Shown: piece after piece, positions 39,870 to 49,135 of the stretch | Layout: each line of letters starts with the position of its first letter | Position numbering within the stretch: the stretch's first letter is position 1 | Source of the DNA: Yersinia thracica | GTDB taxonomy: Bacteria; Pseudomonadota; Gammaproteobacteria; Enterobacterales; Enterobacteriaceae | Direction of reading: 5' to 3' | NCBI RefSeq assembly: GCF_902170565.1 | Contig: NZ_CABHXX010000132.1 | Coordinates: 39,974-103,973, forward strand | Length of the DNA stretch: 64,000 nt | Made by a program: the position numbers and the translations under genes | Notes under the pieces: generated by a model | The model's database searches: none | Seen by the model: only the letters and a program-made list of their open reading frames with translations | Told to the model about the DNA's origin: nothing

Positions 39870-41319
39870 TTCGGGCCGTTACATCCGCTGGTTGCAGAAC
39901 ATGTTTCGGCCACTGTGGCCCCGCTCACTGCTGAGCCGCATGTTATGCATGTTGGTCATTGCCCTGTTGCTGGCAGAAAGTATCTCTGGTTCAATTTGGT
40001 ATCGCCAGTTTAGTTTACGGAATCAGGCCAGTCTGGAAAGTACGATTAAAGGGCTGGTGCAGGGCATGCTGACCAGCTACAACTTTATGTCCTCCCTCCC
40101 TTATAACTATCGTCATTTAGTGTTGCAACAACAGCTAGCATTAGGAGGATCGCAGTTTTTTATTTCGATCAATAATCATGTGTTGGATGAAGTGCAATTA
40201 CTCAGTAGCCAAGCGGCCAAAACAGTTGTCTCGCAAGCAAAACAGGAACTGCGAACACAACTAGGGGAACGGCAGGCGGCGATTATTTCGTTGACACCCG
40301 CGGATCAACTGAAAGTTTTCAATGCCGGAGTATTGGTAGAAAATTTGCCCCCCGCATGGGCGCGCTTCGGTATCACGACATCCCACAAAGATGCGCCGGT
40401 ATTAGTCATTCAGTTACAACTTAATGCCCATGAATGGCTGTTTCTTGCCGCTCCTCTGCCGCCCCCTTATGACCAGTTGGAAAGCCCACTATTTAGCTTA
40501 CGTCAGGTGGGTTTTACCTTGTGTAGCTTGCTCTTGGTTCTACTTTTCACTTGGTGGTTGATTCGTCGTGAGCTGAAGCCATTAGCGCGGTTAGCCCATG
40601 GTGCGCTCGAGCTCAACAGTTCCTTGGACAGTGAACCTTTACCGGAAGAAGGCAGTGCCGAGCTGGTGACGGCTACCCGCTCTTTTAATCAAATGCAAAG
40701 CCGCCTGAGAGCTTATCTGCATAACCGCGAAATGCTTTTTACTGCTATCAGCCATGACTTGAAAACCCCGCTTACACGGCTGCGGCTGCGGGTCGAAATG
40801 CTGGAAGATGACAAATTGGGGAAAAAGTTTGAGCAGGATGTTGCAGACTTAGAAATGATGGTCAAAGGCGCACTGCAAAGCATGAAAGACACTGATTTAC
40901 ATGAAAATATGGAATCCATAGACATCATGAATTTACTAAGAAAAACGATGGATGCCTATCTTAATGTCAATGTTTCCGGTAAAGCCAGCCCCATTTTTGG
41001 TCGCCCGCTGGCGATTAAACGGCTACTGAATAATATCGTGGAAAATGGGCTAAATTATGGTCGGCGGGTAGAAATAGTTCTCTCAGACCATAGGGATTAC
41101 ATCATGCTGTTTGTCCGCGATTTTGGCCCAGGGATCCCCGAAGATCAGTGGGAGAAAGTCTTTAAGCCCTATTATCGTTTGCAGCAGGACAATCGTGGCA
41201 GCGGATTAGGGCTGGCTATTGCACGCAGCATTGCCAGAGCACACGGTGGCGAAGTGGCATTACGCAATCATCCCGCCAGTGGCCTGATAGTGGAAGTCCG
41301 TTTACAACGCTATAACTGA
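39850..41319 (+). CDS. sensor histidine kinase with periplasmic domain
   Basis: A 489-residue kinase. Transmembrane helix 1 (about 28-50), a periplasmic domain (about 51-217), transmembrane helix 2 (about 218-240), HAMP (about 240-290), the H-box FTAISHDLKTPLTRLRLR (His about 299), and an HATPase domain with NIVENGLNYG (N-box), DFGPGIP and GSGLGLAIA. The start ATG 39850 overlaps the regulator gene by 20 bp; the open frame further upstream is the regulator gene read in another frame. The periplasmic binding protein gene follows 11 bp later, which suggests it presents a ligand to this kinase. Confidence 0.9.
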   Translation: MSHVNIDSGRYIRWLQNMFRPLWPRSLLSRMLCMLVIALLLAESISGSIWYRQFSLRNQASLESTIKGLVQGMLTSYNFMSSLPYNYRHLVLQQQLALGGSQFFISINNHVLDEVQLLSSQAAKTVVSQAKQELRTQLGERQAAIISLTPADQLKVFNAGVLVENLPPAWARFGITTSHKDAPVLVIQLQLNAHEWLFLAAPLPPPYDQLESPLFSLRQVGFTLCSLLLVLLFTWWLIRRELKPLARLAHGALELNSSLDSEPLPEEGSAELVTATRSFNQMQSRLRAYLHNREMLFTAISHDLKTPLTRLRLRVEMLEDDKLGKKFEQDVADLEMMVKGALQSMKDTDLHENMESIDIMNLLRKTMDAYLNVNVSGKASPIFGRPLAIKRLLNNIVENGLNYGRRVEIVLSDHRDYIMLFVRDFGPGIPEDQWEKVFKPYYRLQQDNRGSGLGLAIARSIARAHGGEVALRNHPASGLIVEVRLQRYN

Positions 41320-41330
41320 GTCTATTCCCT

Positions 41331-42578
41331 ATGTTGAAGACGCTATTTCTCATTCCTTTACTGCTGGTCACGACCCATGCTGCTGCGGTAAATGTTGAAG
41401 TTTTGCACTATTGGACCTCGTCCAGTGAGCAGGCGGCACTGCGCTCGGTAAAACAAGCGCTGGCCGAAAAAGGGGACAATTGGCAGGATTTTGCTATAGC
41501 CGGTGGTGCAGGGGAGAGCGCCTATAGTGTTTTGCAAACCCGTGCTATCGCCGGTAACCCGCCAGGGGCCGCACTGCTTGAGGGGAAGGCTATTGAAGAA
41601 TGGGCCAGACTCGGTTTCCTCTCCAGTCCTTATACACTGGAGCAAACTATTGAGTGGGATCAGGTGTTGCCTCCCGCCCTCAAAGCTAATATTAAATACC
41701 ACGGTGAATATGTCGCTGTACCAGTAAACATACATCGAATCAATTGGATGTGGATTAACCCCAAACCTTTTGCCAAATTGAAATTAGCTGTCCCTACCAC
41801 TTGGGATGAGTTTTTTGTTGTGGCGGATAAGCTACAAGCAGCGGGGTACATTCCATTGGCCCATGGTGGGCAGGCATGGCAAGACGCCACCGTGTTTGAG
41901 AATCTGCTATTAGGCATGGAAGGCAGGGAATTCTACCGTCAGGTGTTTATGGAACAGCGTAGCAGCGCAATCACGAGCGCGAAGATGATGCTGGTGCTGG
42001 AAAAGTTTCGCCAGATTAAAAGATATATTGACCCAGATGCCGCTAATCGTCCGTGGCATGAGTCGGTAGAAATGTTGCGCAGCGGCAAAGCTGCGATGAT
42101 GATTATGGGTGACTGGGCTAAAGGCGAAATGATGCAAGATGGTGATCGCCCCGGCAAAGAGTTTTTGTGTGTGTTGGCTCCCGGCACTCAGGATTATTTT
42201 ATTTATAACACTGACAGTTTTGCTATTTTGCAGCAAAACGGCAACCCGGTGATGGTCTCTGGTCAGCGCCATTTAGCTGACGTACTGATGGATAAACAGT
42301 TCCAGGTGACTTTTAATCAATTAAAAGGCTCGATCCCCGCGCGGATGGATGTTTCATTGCAAGATTTTGACTCTTGCGCCCAGCAGTCGAGCAAAGCATT
42401 CCGCCAGGCGGAAACATCGGGGAAATTGCTGCCGAGCATGGCGCATTCAATGGCGACAGATGCTCAAACTAAAGAGATTTTTTTCCACGTCTTGAACTAC
42501 TTTTTTACCCATCCAGAGCAGACACCGCAGCAGGCTGTGCAACAGTTGAATACTGCATTAATCGCGGTGAGATCTTAA
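41331..42578 (+). CDS. orphan carbohydrate (glucose-type) ABC substrate-binding protein
   Basis: A 415-residue periplasmic protein with signal peptide (MLKTLFLIPLLLVTTHAAA). The mature part resembles the glucose-binding protein GtsA of pseudomonads: VEVLHYWTS, RAIAGNPPGAA, YVAVPVNIHRINWMWINP, PLAHGGQAWQD, KAAMMIMGDWAKGE, YNTDSF and LKGSIPARMD. No ABC permease or ATPase gene is near it; instead it is the third gene of the two-component operon. It may therefore work as a sensory co-receptor rather than as a transporter part. The ligand is inferred from the family only. Confidence 0.85.
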   Translation: MLKTLFLIPLLLVTTHAAAVNVEVLHYWTSSSEQAALRSVKQALAEKGDNWQDFAIAGGAGESAYSVLQTRAIAGNPPGAALLEGKAIEEWARLGFLSSPYTLEQTIEWDQVLPPALKANIKYHGEYVAVPVNIHRINWMWINPKPFAKLKLAVPTTWDEFFVVADKLQAAGYIPLAHGGQAWQDATVFENLLLGMEGREFYRQVFMEQRSSAITSAKMMLVLEKFRQIKRYIDPDAANRPWHESVEMLRSGKAAMMIMGDWAKGEMMQDGDRPGKEFLCVLAPGTQDYFIYNTDSFAILQQNGNPVMVSGQRHLADVLMDKQFQVTFNQLKGSIPARMDVSLQDFDSCAQQSSKAFRQAETSGKLLPSMAHSMATDAQTKEIFFHVLNYFFTHPEQTPQQAVQQLNTALIAVRS

Positions 42579-42654
42579 GAGTGGCGAATCAAATAAAGTG
42601 GCAGGGTTTATAGGGGGATATTTCAGGTTCGATTATTGTAGGTTTCATGGAACA

Positions 42655-42673
42655 GAAGGGCAAAGTGCCCTTC
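42655..42673. terminator. hairpin between convergent binding-protein and PTS genes
   Basis: GAAGGGCA/TGCCCTTC forms an 8-bp stem with loop AAG. No good T-run follows on either strand, so termination is only likely from position between convergent operons. Confidence 0.5.
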
Positions 42674-42712
42674 CTTAAAATGGGAGATATACAATATATC
42701 AGAGGGTTAATC

Positions 42713-43153
42713 CTAAATCCCTTCAGGTTCTTCATTGCCCTCATTATCTTGAGTGTCACTCTCAAGCACAAAATGGACGATTCCTCTTTTCCCGGCAGCC
42801 AGTGCTTGTTGGACAAACTCGCTTGCAGTGGGGATTTCATCTCTATCTAACACTGTTTCTGCCAGCATCTGCATATTGGTGCCAGCAATAACTTCAAACT
42901 GAGGTTGCTGCACACTCAATTGGACTGCGCTGCGAAAGGGGGACCCACCCAGTAAATCGGTGAAGAACACCACTCCCTGCTCCACAGGTAATGTATCCAG
43001 TGCCTGTTGTAATGCTTGGTCTAACTGTTGAGTGCTCATGCCGACTGGAAAATCGACAGCAACAATCTGTTGTTGTGGGCCAATGACTTGCTCCAGAGCG
43101 TTATACAACCCACTGGCAAAACGCCCGTGGCCAGTGATGATAATGCTTACCAT
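42713..43153 (-). CDS. PTS mannose-family EIIA (AgaF-like)
   Basis: A 146-residue protein starting MVSIIITGHGRFASGL, with the phospho-accepting His9 in the ITGHG motif, and VVFFTDLLGGSPF (about 68-80). It is close to AgaF of the E. coli N-acetylgalactosamine system. It receives phosphate from HPr and passes it to EIIB. The open frame runs 26 codons further upstream, but the family start is at 43153. It is the last gene of the IIB-IIC-IID-IIA run. Confidence 0.9.
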   Translation of the reverse strand: MVSIIITGHGRFASGLYNALEQVIGPQQQIVAVDFPVGMSTQQLDQALQQALDTLPVEQGVVFFTDLLGGSPFRSAVQLSVQQPQFEVIAGTNMQMLAETVLDRDEIPTASEFVQQALAAGKRGIVHFVLESDTQDNEGNEEPEGI

Positions 43154-43212
43154 AAAGGTCCTTGGGCGCTGGCAATTAACCAGCGCAGTAAAGATTGAAA
43201 CGGATTGCGGAG

Positions 43213-44049
43213 TTACAACACACCAAGCCATGACAGCGCGATAGACAAAACGAACGTCACCAGAATGAGTGTCACCGGGCTGACTTTCTTGGCCCGCAGC
43301 AAGTAATACATCAGCAAGGTGTAGACCATCGGCAGCAGGTTAGGGAAGACTTTGTCAAAGAATGCCTCCTGAATGGAGACCTCATGCCCCGCTGTCACCG
43401 CGACTTTCGCCGCCACTGTAATATGAACATATGAAGCAATCAGTCCACCAACGACGGTCACACCGAGGATGGTCGCAGCCCTGGAAATAGCTCCCGAACT
43501 GGCCCGCAGTTTATCAATAGCTTTTACCCCTAAGGTGTAACCCAGATGAGTCCACACCACGCGCAGTAAAAATAGCGCCAGATAAACCACGAAGAAGATA
43601 ATGGGCCCCAATATGCTGCCCTGACTGGCGAAAGAGGCGCAAACCCCAGCGACAATCGGCAGTAAGGTGAACCAGAAAATCGCATCACCAATACCCGCCA
43701 GTGGCCCGAATAATGCGACTTTCAGCCCTTTTATCAGATCACGGCTTTCGTGGCGTTCTTCTAGTGAAATCAATAACCCCATCAAGAAACCAACGGCGTT
43801 GGTATTGGTATTGATAAACTCCAGATTGTCTTTCATGGCCGCCGACAGCGCCGCTTTGTCATCGCCATAAATCTTTTTCAATAACGGGGCTTGAGCGCTG
43901 GCAAAGCCGGTGGCCTGCATCCGTTCGTAGTTAAAACCTGACTGTAACAGCGCCGAGCGGAAACCTAACTTGGTGATATCTCGGCGCGTCAACTTGGTGG
44001 TTGGCTCTGCGCTGACATCGGTTGTTGTTGGCAAGGTATTAGATTCCAT
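43213..44049 (-). CDS. PTS mannose-family EIID
   Basis: A 278-residue membrane protein with the EIID pattern: LTRRDITKLGFRSALLQSGFNYERMQATGFA (about 20-50), MGLLISLEE, and GLKVALFGPLAGIGDAIFW (about 108-126), with a C-terminal membrane part. It overlaps the IIC gene by 11 bp. Two ATGs in a row (44052 and 44049) both follow GAGGAG; the second has better spacing. Confidence 0.9.
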   Translation of the reverse strand: MESNTLPTTTDVSAEPTTKLTRRDITKLGFRSALLQSGFNYERMQATGFASAQAPLLKKIYGDDKAALSAAMKDNLEFINTNTNAVGFLMGLLISLEERHESRDLIKGLKVALFGPLAGIGDAIFWFTLLPIVAGVCASFASQGSILGPIIFFVVYLALFLLRVVWTHLGYTLGVKAIDKLRASSGAISRAATILGVTVVGGLIASYVHITVAAKVAVTAGHEVSIQEAFFDKVFPNLLPMVYTLLMYYLLRAKKVSPVTLILVTFVLSIALSWLGVL

Positions 44050-44824
44050 CATTCATCTCCTCGGGTGCGGCAGCTGCTTGGGCGGCTTTTTTCTGTTGGT
44101 TATAATATTCGTAGATAGCGAAAGCTGTCCCCAGTAGCGCAACAGGCAACAGATTTTGTACCGGTATAAAGGTGACAAACAGGAAACCAATAATGAAGAA
44201 AGGGGTGAATGGTGTTTTCATCATGACTTTCAATAGCAAGCCGAAACCAACCGCAGGCAGAATACCGCCAGCCACTTCGAACCCGTGGGTTAACCAGGCG
44301 GGCATCGAGCGCACCAAGCTTTGCATCGCACCTTGAGAGACGTAGGCGCACAGGAAAGTCACGGCGGCGTAAGTTACGGCAACAATGGCAGTTAGTAATA
44401 GATTTAGCCGCCCTAGAGCCGCCCCATCAGCCTCTTCGGCATAACGATCCGCTTTTTGCATAAAGAACGAGAAAGCTGAGTAATAGAACAAAATGATGTA
44501 TTGCATTAAGAAGCTAAAGGGCAGGCCGAGTCCGATGGCGGTTTTCGCATCAACCCCCGTGCTATGGGCAATCACGGTGGTCATAATACCCGCCAGCACC
44601 GGGTTGGGAGGCTGGGTGCCGCCAATGGGGGTTAGGCCAGTAAAAGCCAGTTCAGTCAGTGCGCCGGTAATCAAACCGGTTTGGATATCACCGAGGATGG
44701 CACCGGTTAAGGTACACACGATAAGTGGGCGGAAGATATACAGCGCTTCCAACCAAAAATCGATCCCGACAATCAGGGCCATAATTGCCAGCCCAATGCC
44801 TTGCATCATAGTTATTTCATGCAT
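44039..44824 (-). CDS. PTS mannose-family EIIC (AgaC-like)
   Basis: A 261-residue polytopic membrane protein, MHEITMMQGIGLAIMALIVG, nearly following AgaC in FWLEALYIFRPLIVCTLTGA, GDIQTGLITGALTELAF, QPPNPVLAGIMTTVIA and PAWLTHGFEVAGGILPAVGFG. It forms the sugar channel with EIID. The start at 44824 follows AgaC; the frame is open 18 codons further. The hexosamine specificity is an inference from AgaC similarity. Confidence 0.9.
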   Translation of the reverse strand: MHEITMMQGIGLAIMALIVGIDFWLEALYIFRPLIVCTLTGAILGDIQTGLITGALTELAFTGLTPIGGTQPPNPVLAGIMTTVIAHSTGVDAKTAIGLGLPFSFLMQYIILFYYSAFSFFMQKADRYAEEADGAALGRLNLLLTAIVAVTYAAVTFLCAYVSQGAMQSLVRSMPAWLTHGFEVAGGILPAVGFGLLLKVMMKTPFTPFFIIGFLFVTFIPVQNLLPVALLGTAFAIYEYYNQQKKAAQAAAAPEEMNDGI

Positions 44825-44926
44825 AAATAATTCCGTCACCAAAGGTGTTGTAGGGCAGGGTATTACCGGCTTCCGCATTCTCGAATTAAGCTCTGGCGGA
44901 TTGATATACCCTGATGCGGCGGCTAT

Positions 44927-45400
44927 TTACTGGACTTTATCTTTGCCGTCACTCGGTGTGTCCTGAATAAAGACATTTACGTTATGCTGTTGAATTGCAT
45001 GCAGGTTGGCCAGATCGTTATCATCGACATACACTTTTTTGGTCAGCGGGCGTTTGCCTTCCGAAAAATGCATATTCCCGACATTCACATCGCGAATAGG
45101 AACCCCGCCCTCGACCAAGCGGCGAGCTTCATCCGGTGTGCGGCAGACGATAAAAATTTTCTGTTCAGCGGAAGCTTTGCCAATGACATCAATGGTTTTT
45201 TGGATGGAGAAAAAACGGATCCCCAGCCCCATGGATTCAGCTGTCATTGACATGATTTGTTGTTGGAGTTTGTCCTGCGCGACGCCGTCGTCGGCGACCA
45301 ATAACAGGTTTGCCCCAAGGGATGAGGACCATGCCACGCCAACCTGGCCGTGAACCAGCCGGTTGTCGATGCGTAACAGCAGAATGTTGGGTGATGCCAT
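44927..45400 (-). CDS. PTS mannose-family EIIB (AgaB-like)
   Basis: A 157-residue protein, MASPNILLLRIDNRLVHGQ, with phospho-His17 in RLVHGQV, and DVNVGNMHFSEGKRPLTKKVYVDD close to AgaB. It transfers phosphate to the incoming sugar. It heads the PTS run. The upstream open frame (to 45481) is repeat sequence and not coding by homology. No deaminase, isomerase, aldolase or regulator of the aga type is nearby. Confidence 0.9.
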   Translation of the reverse strand: MASPNILLLRIDNRLVHGQVGVAWSSSLGANLLLVADDGVAQDKLQQQIMSMTAESMGLGIRFFSIQKTIDVIGKASAEQKIFIVCRTPDEARRLVEGGVPIRDVNVGNMHFSEGKRPLTKKVYVDDNDLANLHAIQQHNVNVFIQDTPSDGKDKVQ

Positions 45401-45417
45401 GGGTATTCTCCTACTTC

Positions 45418-45448
45418 TATTGCAAGCGAAACGACATTTATTGCAAGC
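45418..45448. promoter_or_regulatory. direct repeat in the PTS promoter region (21-bp phase)
   Basis: TATTGCAAGC occurs at 45418-45427 and 45439-45448, 21 bp apart (two helical turns), each followed by G/A-A-A-C. It is 18 bp upstream of the EIIB start codon on the minus strand, so it could be an operator. Confidence 0.5.
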
Positions 45449-45621
45449 AAACCGATATTGTCGCTGTGTATTGATTTGCACGCCGTCATCCCGGCGACGG
45501 TTATCGGGGGAGCGAATAAAAGTGGGAGGAACTCCAGCGCATAACCAGTATAAGGAGGGAAGAGAAGCGGTAGGCTACATGATGATATCGTTTTGTTACC
45601 CCGCTGATAGAAAGGGCGGCC

Positions 45622-45663
45622 AATGTTGCAAGGCTGAAAGATAATGTTGCAGAACTGAAAGAT
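45622..45663. promoter_or_regulatory. two tandem 21-bp repeats upstream of the PTS and parC
   Basis: AATGTTGCA-AGG-CTGAAAGAT (45622-45642) is followed at once by AATGTTGCA-GAA-CTGAAAGAT (45643-45663): 18 of 21 bases identical. Same-face spacing suggests a binding site for a dimeric or tandem regulator. The 395-bp gap 45401-45795 otherwise shows no gene. Confidence 0.6.
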
Positions 45664-45795
45664 TGAGATTATCTGTGGGTTGTGACAGTCACCCCGCAGA
45701 TGAGGTACTATCGCGGGCAGAAATTGACAATGAACTTGCGGTGCCGATCTGCTGATTGACAGTGATCGCCTCCAGAGTCTGAGGATAATTGAGTA

Positions 45796-48069
45796 ATGAG
45801 TGATTTGACTCATGACGGTGCAGAACGCTTACCGCTGCACACCTTTACTGAAAACGCCTATCTGAACTATTCCATGTACGTCATCATGGATCGGGCGTTG
45901 CCGTTTATCGGCGATGGTTTGAAACCGGTACAGCGGCGTATTGTCTACGCAATGTCCGAACTGGGGCTGAACAATAGCGCAAAATTCAAAAAATCTGCTC
46001 GTACCGTGGGTGACGTGCTGGGTAAATATCACCCGCATGGCGACAGCGCGTGTTATGAAGCTATGGTGTTGATGGCGCAGCCATTTTCTTACCGCTACCC
46101 TTTGGTTGATGGGCAAGGGAACTGGGGGGCGCCGGACGACCCTAAATCCTTTGCAGCAATGCGTTACACCGAATCTCGCTTATCCAAATATGCGGAAGTG
46201 TTGCTGGGTGAATTGGGGCAGGGCACCGTTGATTGGGTGCCGAATTTTGACGGCACCATGCAGGAGCCGAAAATGCTACCTGCGCGCCTGCCGAACATTT
46301 TGCTCAATGGTACTACCGGTATTGCGGTGGGTATGGCAACAGATATTCCCCCCCATAATGTGCGCGAAATTGCGCAGGCGGTGCTGGCACTGATTGATAA
46401 GCCAACGTCTTCGCTGGAAGAATTGCTGGAGTTTGTGCAAGGGCCTGATTTCCCGACGGAAGCAGAAATCATCACTCCACGTGATGAAATTCGTAAAATT
46501 TACCAGAATGGCCGTGGTTCGGTACGGATGCGGGCCTTATGGAAGAAAGAAGATGGCAGTGCGGTGATTACCGCCCTACCGCATCAGGTTTCGGGTGCCA
46601 AAGTACTGGAACAGATTGCCAGCCAGATGCGTGCTAAGAAATTGCCGATGGTTGAAGATTTGCGCGATGAATCTGACCATGAGAATCCTACTCGGCTGGT
46701 TATTGTTCCGCGTACCAACCGTGTTGATCTGGATCAGGTGATGAACCATCTGTTCGCTACTACGGATCTGGAAAGAAGTTATCGCATCAACATGAATATG
46801 ATCGGTCTGGATCATCGCCCAACAGTGAAAGGGCTGGTGGAGATCCTGACCGAGTGGTTGGTATTCCGCCGCCAAACAGTGCGTAACCGGCTGAATTATC
46901 GTCTGGAAAAGGTATTAAAGCGGCTACATATTTTAGAAGGTTTATTGATTGCCTTCCTGAATATCGATGAAGTTATTCATATCATCCGCACTGAAGATGA
47001 ACCCAAACCGCTGTTGATGCAGCATTTCGCTATCTCTGAGACTCAGGCTGAAGCCATCCTTGAGCTGAAACTCCGCCATTTAGCCAAACTTGAAGAAGTG
47101 AAAATCCGTGGTGAGCAGGATGAGTTAGCTAAAGAGCGCGATCAATTACAAGCATTACTGGCATCAGAACGTAAGCTTAATACCCTGATTAAAAAAGAAA
47201 TTCAGGCCGATGCAGCCGCTTATGGCGATGATCGCCGTTCGCCGCTGACTGAACGTGGCGAAGCCAAAGCCATGAGTGAACATGATATTGTGCCTTCTGA
47301 GCCGGTGACCATCGTGTTGTCTGAGATGGGATGGGTGCGCAGTGCCAAAGGACATGATATTGACCCGAGCGGGCTAAGTTATAAAGCGGGTGATAGCTTC
47401 CGTGCTGCGGCACGTGGCAAGAGCAACCAACCTGTGGTGTTTATTGACTCAACCGGTCGTAGCTACGCGTTAGATCCGCTGACACTGCCATCTGCGCGTG
47501 GGCAAGGGGAACCGCTGACCGGTAAGCTGACTCCACCACCGGGAGCAACCATTGAACAGGTATTGATGGCACCGGATGACCAGAAATTGTTAATGGCATC
47601 AGATGCGGGTTATGGTTTTGTCTGTACTTTCAATGATTTGGTTGCAAAAAATCGCGCTGGCAAGACCATGATTACCCTGCCGGAAAATGCTAAGGCACTG
47701 CCGCCATTGGAAATCTATGGGCCGGATGACATGCTGTTATCCATTACTGCCGCTGGCCGTATGTTGATGTTCCCAGTGGCTGATTTACCTGAATTATCAA
47801 AAGGTAAGGGCAATAAGATAGTTTCTATCCCAGCTGCGGATGCGGCAGCAGGTAAAGATCGTCTGGTATGGTTGTTTGTCTTACCTCCTCAAACATCAAT
47901 TACCCTTCACTTTGGCAAACGTAAGTTAACCTTACGGCCAGAAGATTTGCAGAAATTCCGAGCCGAACGTGGTCGGAAAGGTTCACCACTGCCTCGTGGG
48001 CTACAACGTATTGATCGCGTTGATGTTGATGCACCAGAGCCTGTAATACCCGCAGATAATGAAGAGTAG
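45796..48069 (+). CDS. parC: DNA topoisomerase IV subunit A
   Basis: A 757-residue protein (E. coli 752). It shows [21 protein letters not shown] (about 33-53), the quinolone region [12 protein letters not shown] with wild-type Ser84 and Glu88 (E. coli 80 and 84), the active-site Tyr124 in RYTESRLSK, and a C-terminal beta-pinwheel domain (about 500-740). With ParE it unlinks chromosomes. It is separated from parE here by about 9 kb of accessory genes. plsC follows, as in E. coli. Confidence 0.97.
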   Translation: MSDLTHDGAERLPLHTFTENAYLNYSMYVIMDRALPFIGDGLKPVQRRIVYAMSELGLNNSAKFKKSARTVGDVLGKYHPHGDSACYEAMVLMAQPFSYRYPLVDGQGNWGAPDDPKSFAAMRYTESRLSKYAEVLLGELGQGTVDWVPNFDGTMQEPKMLPARLPNILLNGTTGIAVGMATDIPPHNVREIAQAVLALIDKPTSSLEELLEFVQGPDFPTEAEIITPRDEIRKIYQNGRGSVRMRALWKKEDGSAVITALPHQVSGAKVLEQIASQMRAKKLPMVEDLRDESDHENPTRLVIVPRTNRVDLDQVMNHLFATTDLERSYRINMNMIGLDHRPTVKGLVEILTEWLVFRRQTVRNRLNYRLEKVLKRLHILEGLLIAFLNIDEVIHIIRTEDEPKPLLMQHFAISETQAEAILELKLRHLAKLEEVKIRGEQDELAKERDQLQALLASERKLNTLIKKEIQADAAAYGDDRRSPLTERGEAKAMSEHDIVPSEPVTIVLSEMGWVRSAKGHDIDPSGLSYKAGDSFRAAARGKSNQPVVFIDSTGRSYALDPLTLPSARGQGEPLTGKLTPPPGATIEQVLMAPDDQKLLMASDAGYGFVCTFNDLVAKNRAGKTMITLPENAKALPPLEIYGPDDMLLSITAAGRMLMFPVADLPELSKGKGNKIVSIPAADAAAGKDRLVWLFVLPPQTSITLHFGKRKLTLRPEDLQKFRAERGRKGSPLPRGLQRIDRVDVDAPEPVIPADNEE

Positions 48070-48090
48070 TAACCAGTAAATGTAACAGGG

Positions 48091-48113
48091 AGCGCGCGCA
48101 ATTTGCGCGCGCT
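48091..48113. terminator. GC-rich hairpin between parC and plsC
   Basis: AGCGCGCGCA/TGCGCGCGCT forms a 10-bp stem with loop ATT, 22 bp after parC. No T-run follows, so it may act as an RNA 3'-end stabiliser or weak terminator. Confidence 0.5.
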
Positions 48114-48217
48114 GTCGCGTAACATGATTAGGGTAAGGAATCTGCGCGGTGTTTTGTCTAGAAACCGCTATACTAGCGCCGATTGCGAATCTAAGAGTGA
48201 GTGTTTAAGAGGTTGTT

Positions 48218-48949
48218 ATGCTATTAATTTTGCGCACGGTATTGGCAGTTTTATATTGTTTTCTAGTGTGTGTGTTTGGTTCGATTTATTGCCTGTTTCG
48301 CCCCCGAAATCCGCGTAATCTCGCGACGTTTGCTCATCTTTTTGGCCGGATGTCAGTATTATTTGGGATTAGGGTTGAGCAGCGTATTCCTAAGGAAGCG
48401 GCTAACTACGGCACTTGTATTTATATCGCTAACCATCAAAATAATTACGATATGGTCACGATGTCGAATGTCGTTCAATCCGGCACCGTCACTGTGGGCA
48501 AGAAGAGCTTGCTGTGGGTACCTTTATTTGGCCCATTATATTGGTTAACAGGTAATCTGCTTATTGATCGTGATAACCGTGCCAAAGCGCATGGCACTAT
48601 CGCCCAAGTAGTTGAACAAGTTAAACAAAAGAATGTTTCCATCTGGATGTTCCCAGAAGGAACTCGTAGCCGTGGGCGCGGTTTACTGCTGTTCAAGACC
48701 GGCGCCTTCCATGCTGCTATCGCCGCGGGTGTGCCAATCGTGCCAATTTGTGTGTCCAACACTAACAATATCAAGTTAAACCGTTGGTCAAACGGCAAAG
48801 TTATTGTAGAAATTATGCCGCCAGTTGATACCACCGGTTACGGTAAAGATCGCGTTCGTGAGTTAGCGGAGCATTGCCGCAATCTGATGTTGGCTAAAAT
48901 TGAGCAGCTTGATGCAGAAATTGCCCAGCAGGCGGCAACTGAAAAATAA
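48218..48949 (+). CDS. plsC: 1-acyl-sn-glycerol-3-phosphate acyltransferase
   Basis: A 243-residue membrane-anchored protein (E. coli 245). The HX4D motif is NHQNNYD (about 72-78), and FPEGTRSRG (about 145-153) is the second acyltransferase block. It makes phosphatidic acid from lysophosphatidic acid. The N-terminal hydrophobic helix (2-25) anchors it. It is followed by ftsP, as in E. coli. Confidence 0.96.
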   Translation: MLLILRTVLAVLYCFLVCVFGSIYCLFRPRNPRNLATFAHLFGRMSVLFGIRVEQRIPKEAANYGTCIYIANHQNNYDMVTMSNVVQSGTVTVGKKSLLWVPLFGPLYWLTGNLLIDRDNRAKAHGTIAQVVEQVKQKNVSIWMFPEGTRSRGRGLLLFKTGAFHAAIAAGVPIVPICVSNTNNIKLNRWSNGKVIVEIMPPVDTTGYGKDRVRELAEHCRNLMLAKIEQLDAEIAQQAATEK

Positions 48950-49135
48950 TATATAGCCCGTAGATTTCAAGCTATCAACACATTGGCATCTTGAAAGATG
49001 TCGGGCATCAGTAAAATTTGGATTTTTGCTTCTATTTAAACGACTCTGGTCGTGAGCGTTTTGCCGTCCTTCAGCGTTATTCGCAGTCAGGCAAAATTTT
49101 GCAGTAGGTTTGATGGTGGTTTTCCCGGAGAAGAT

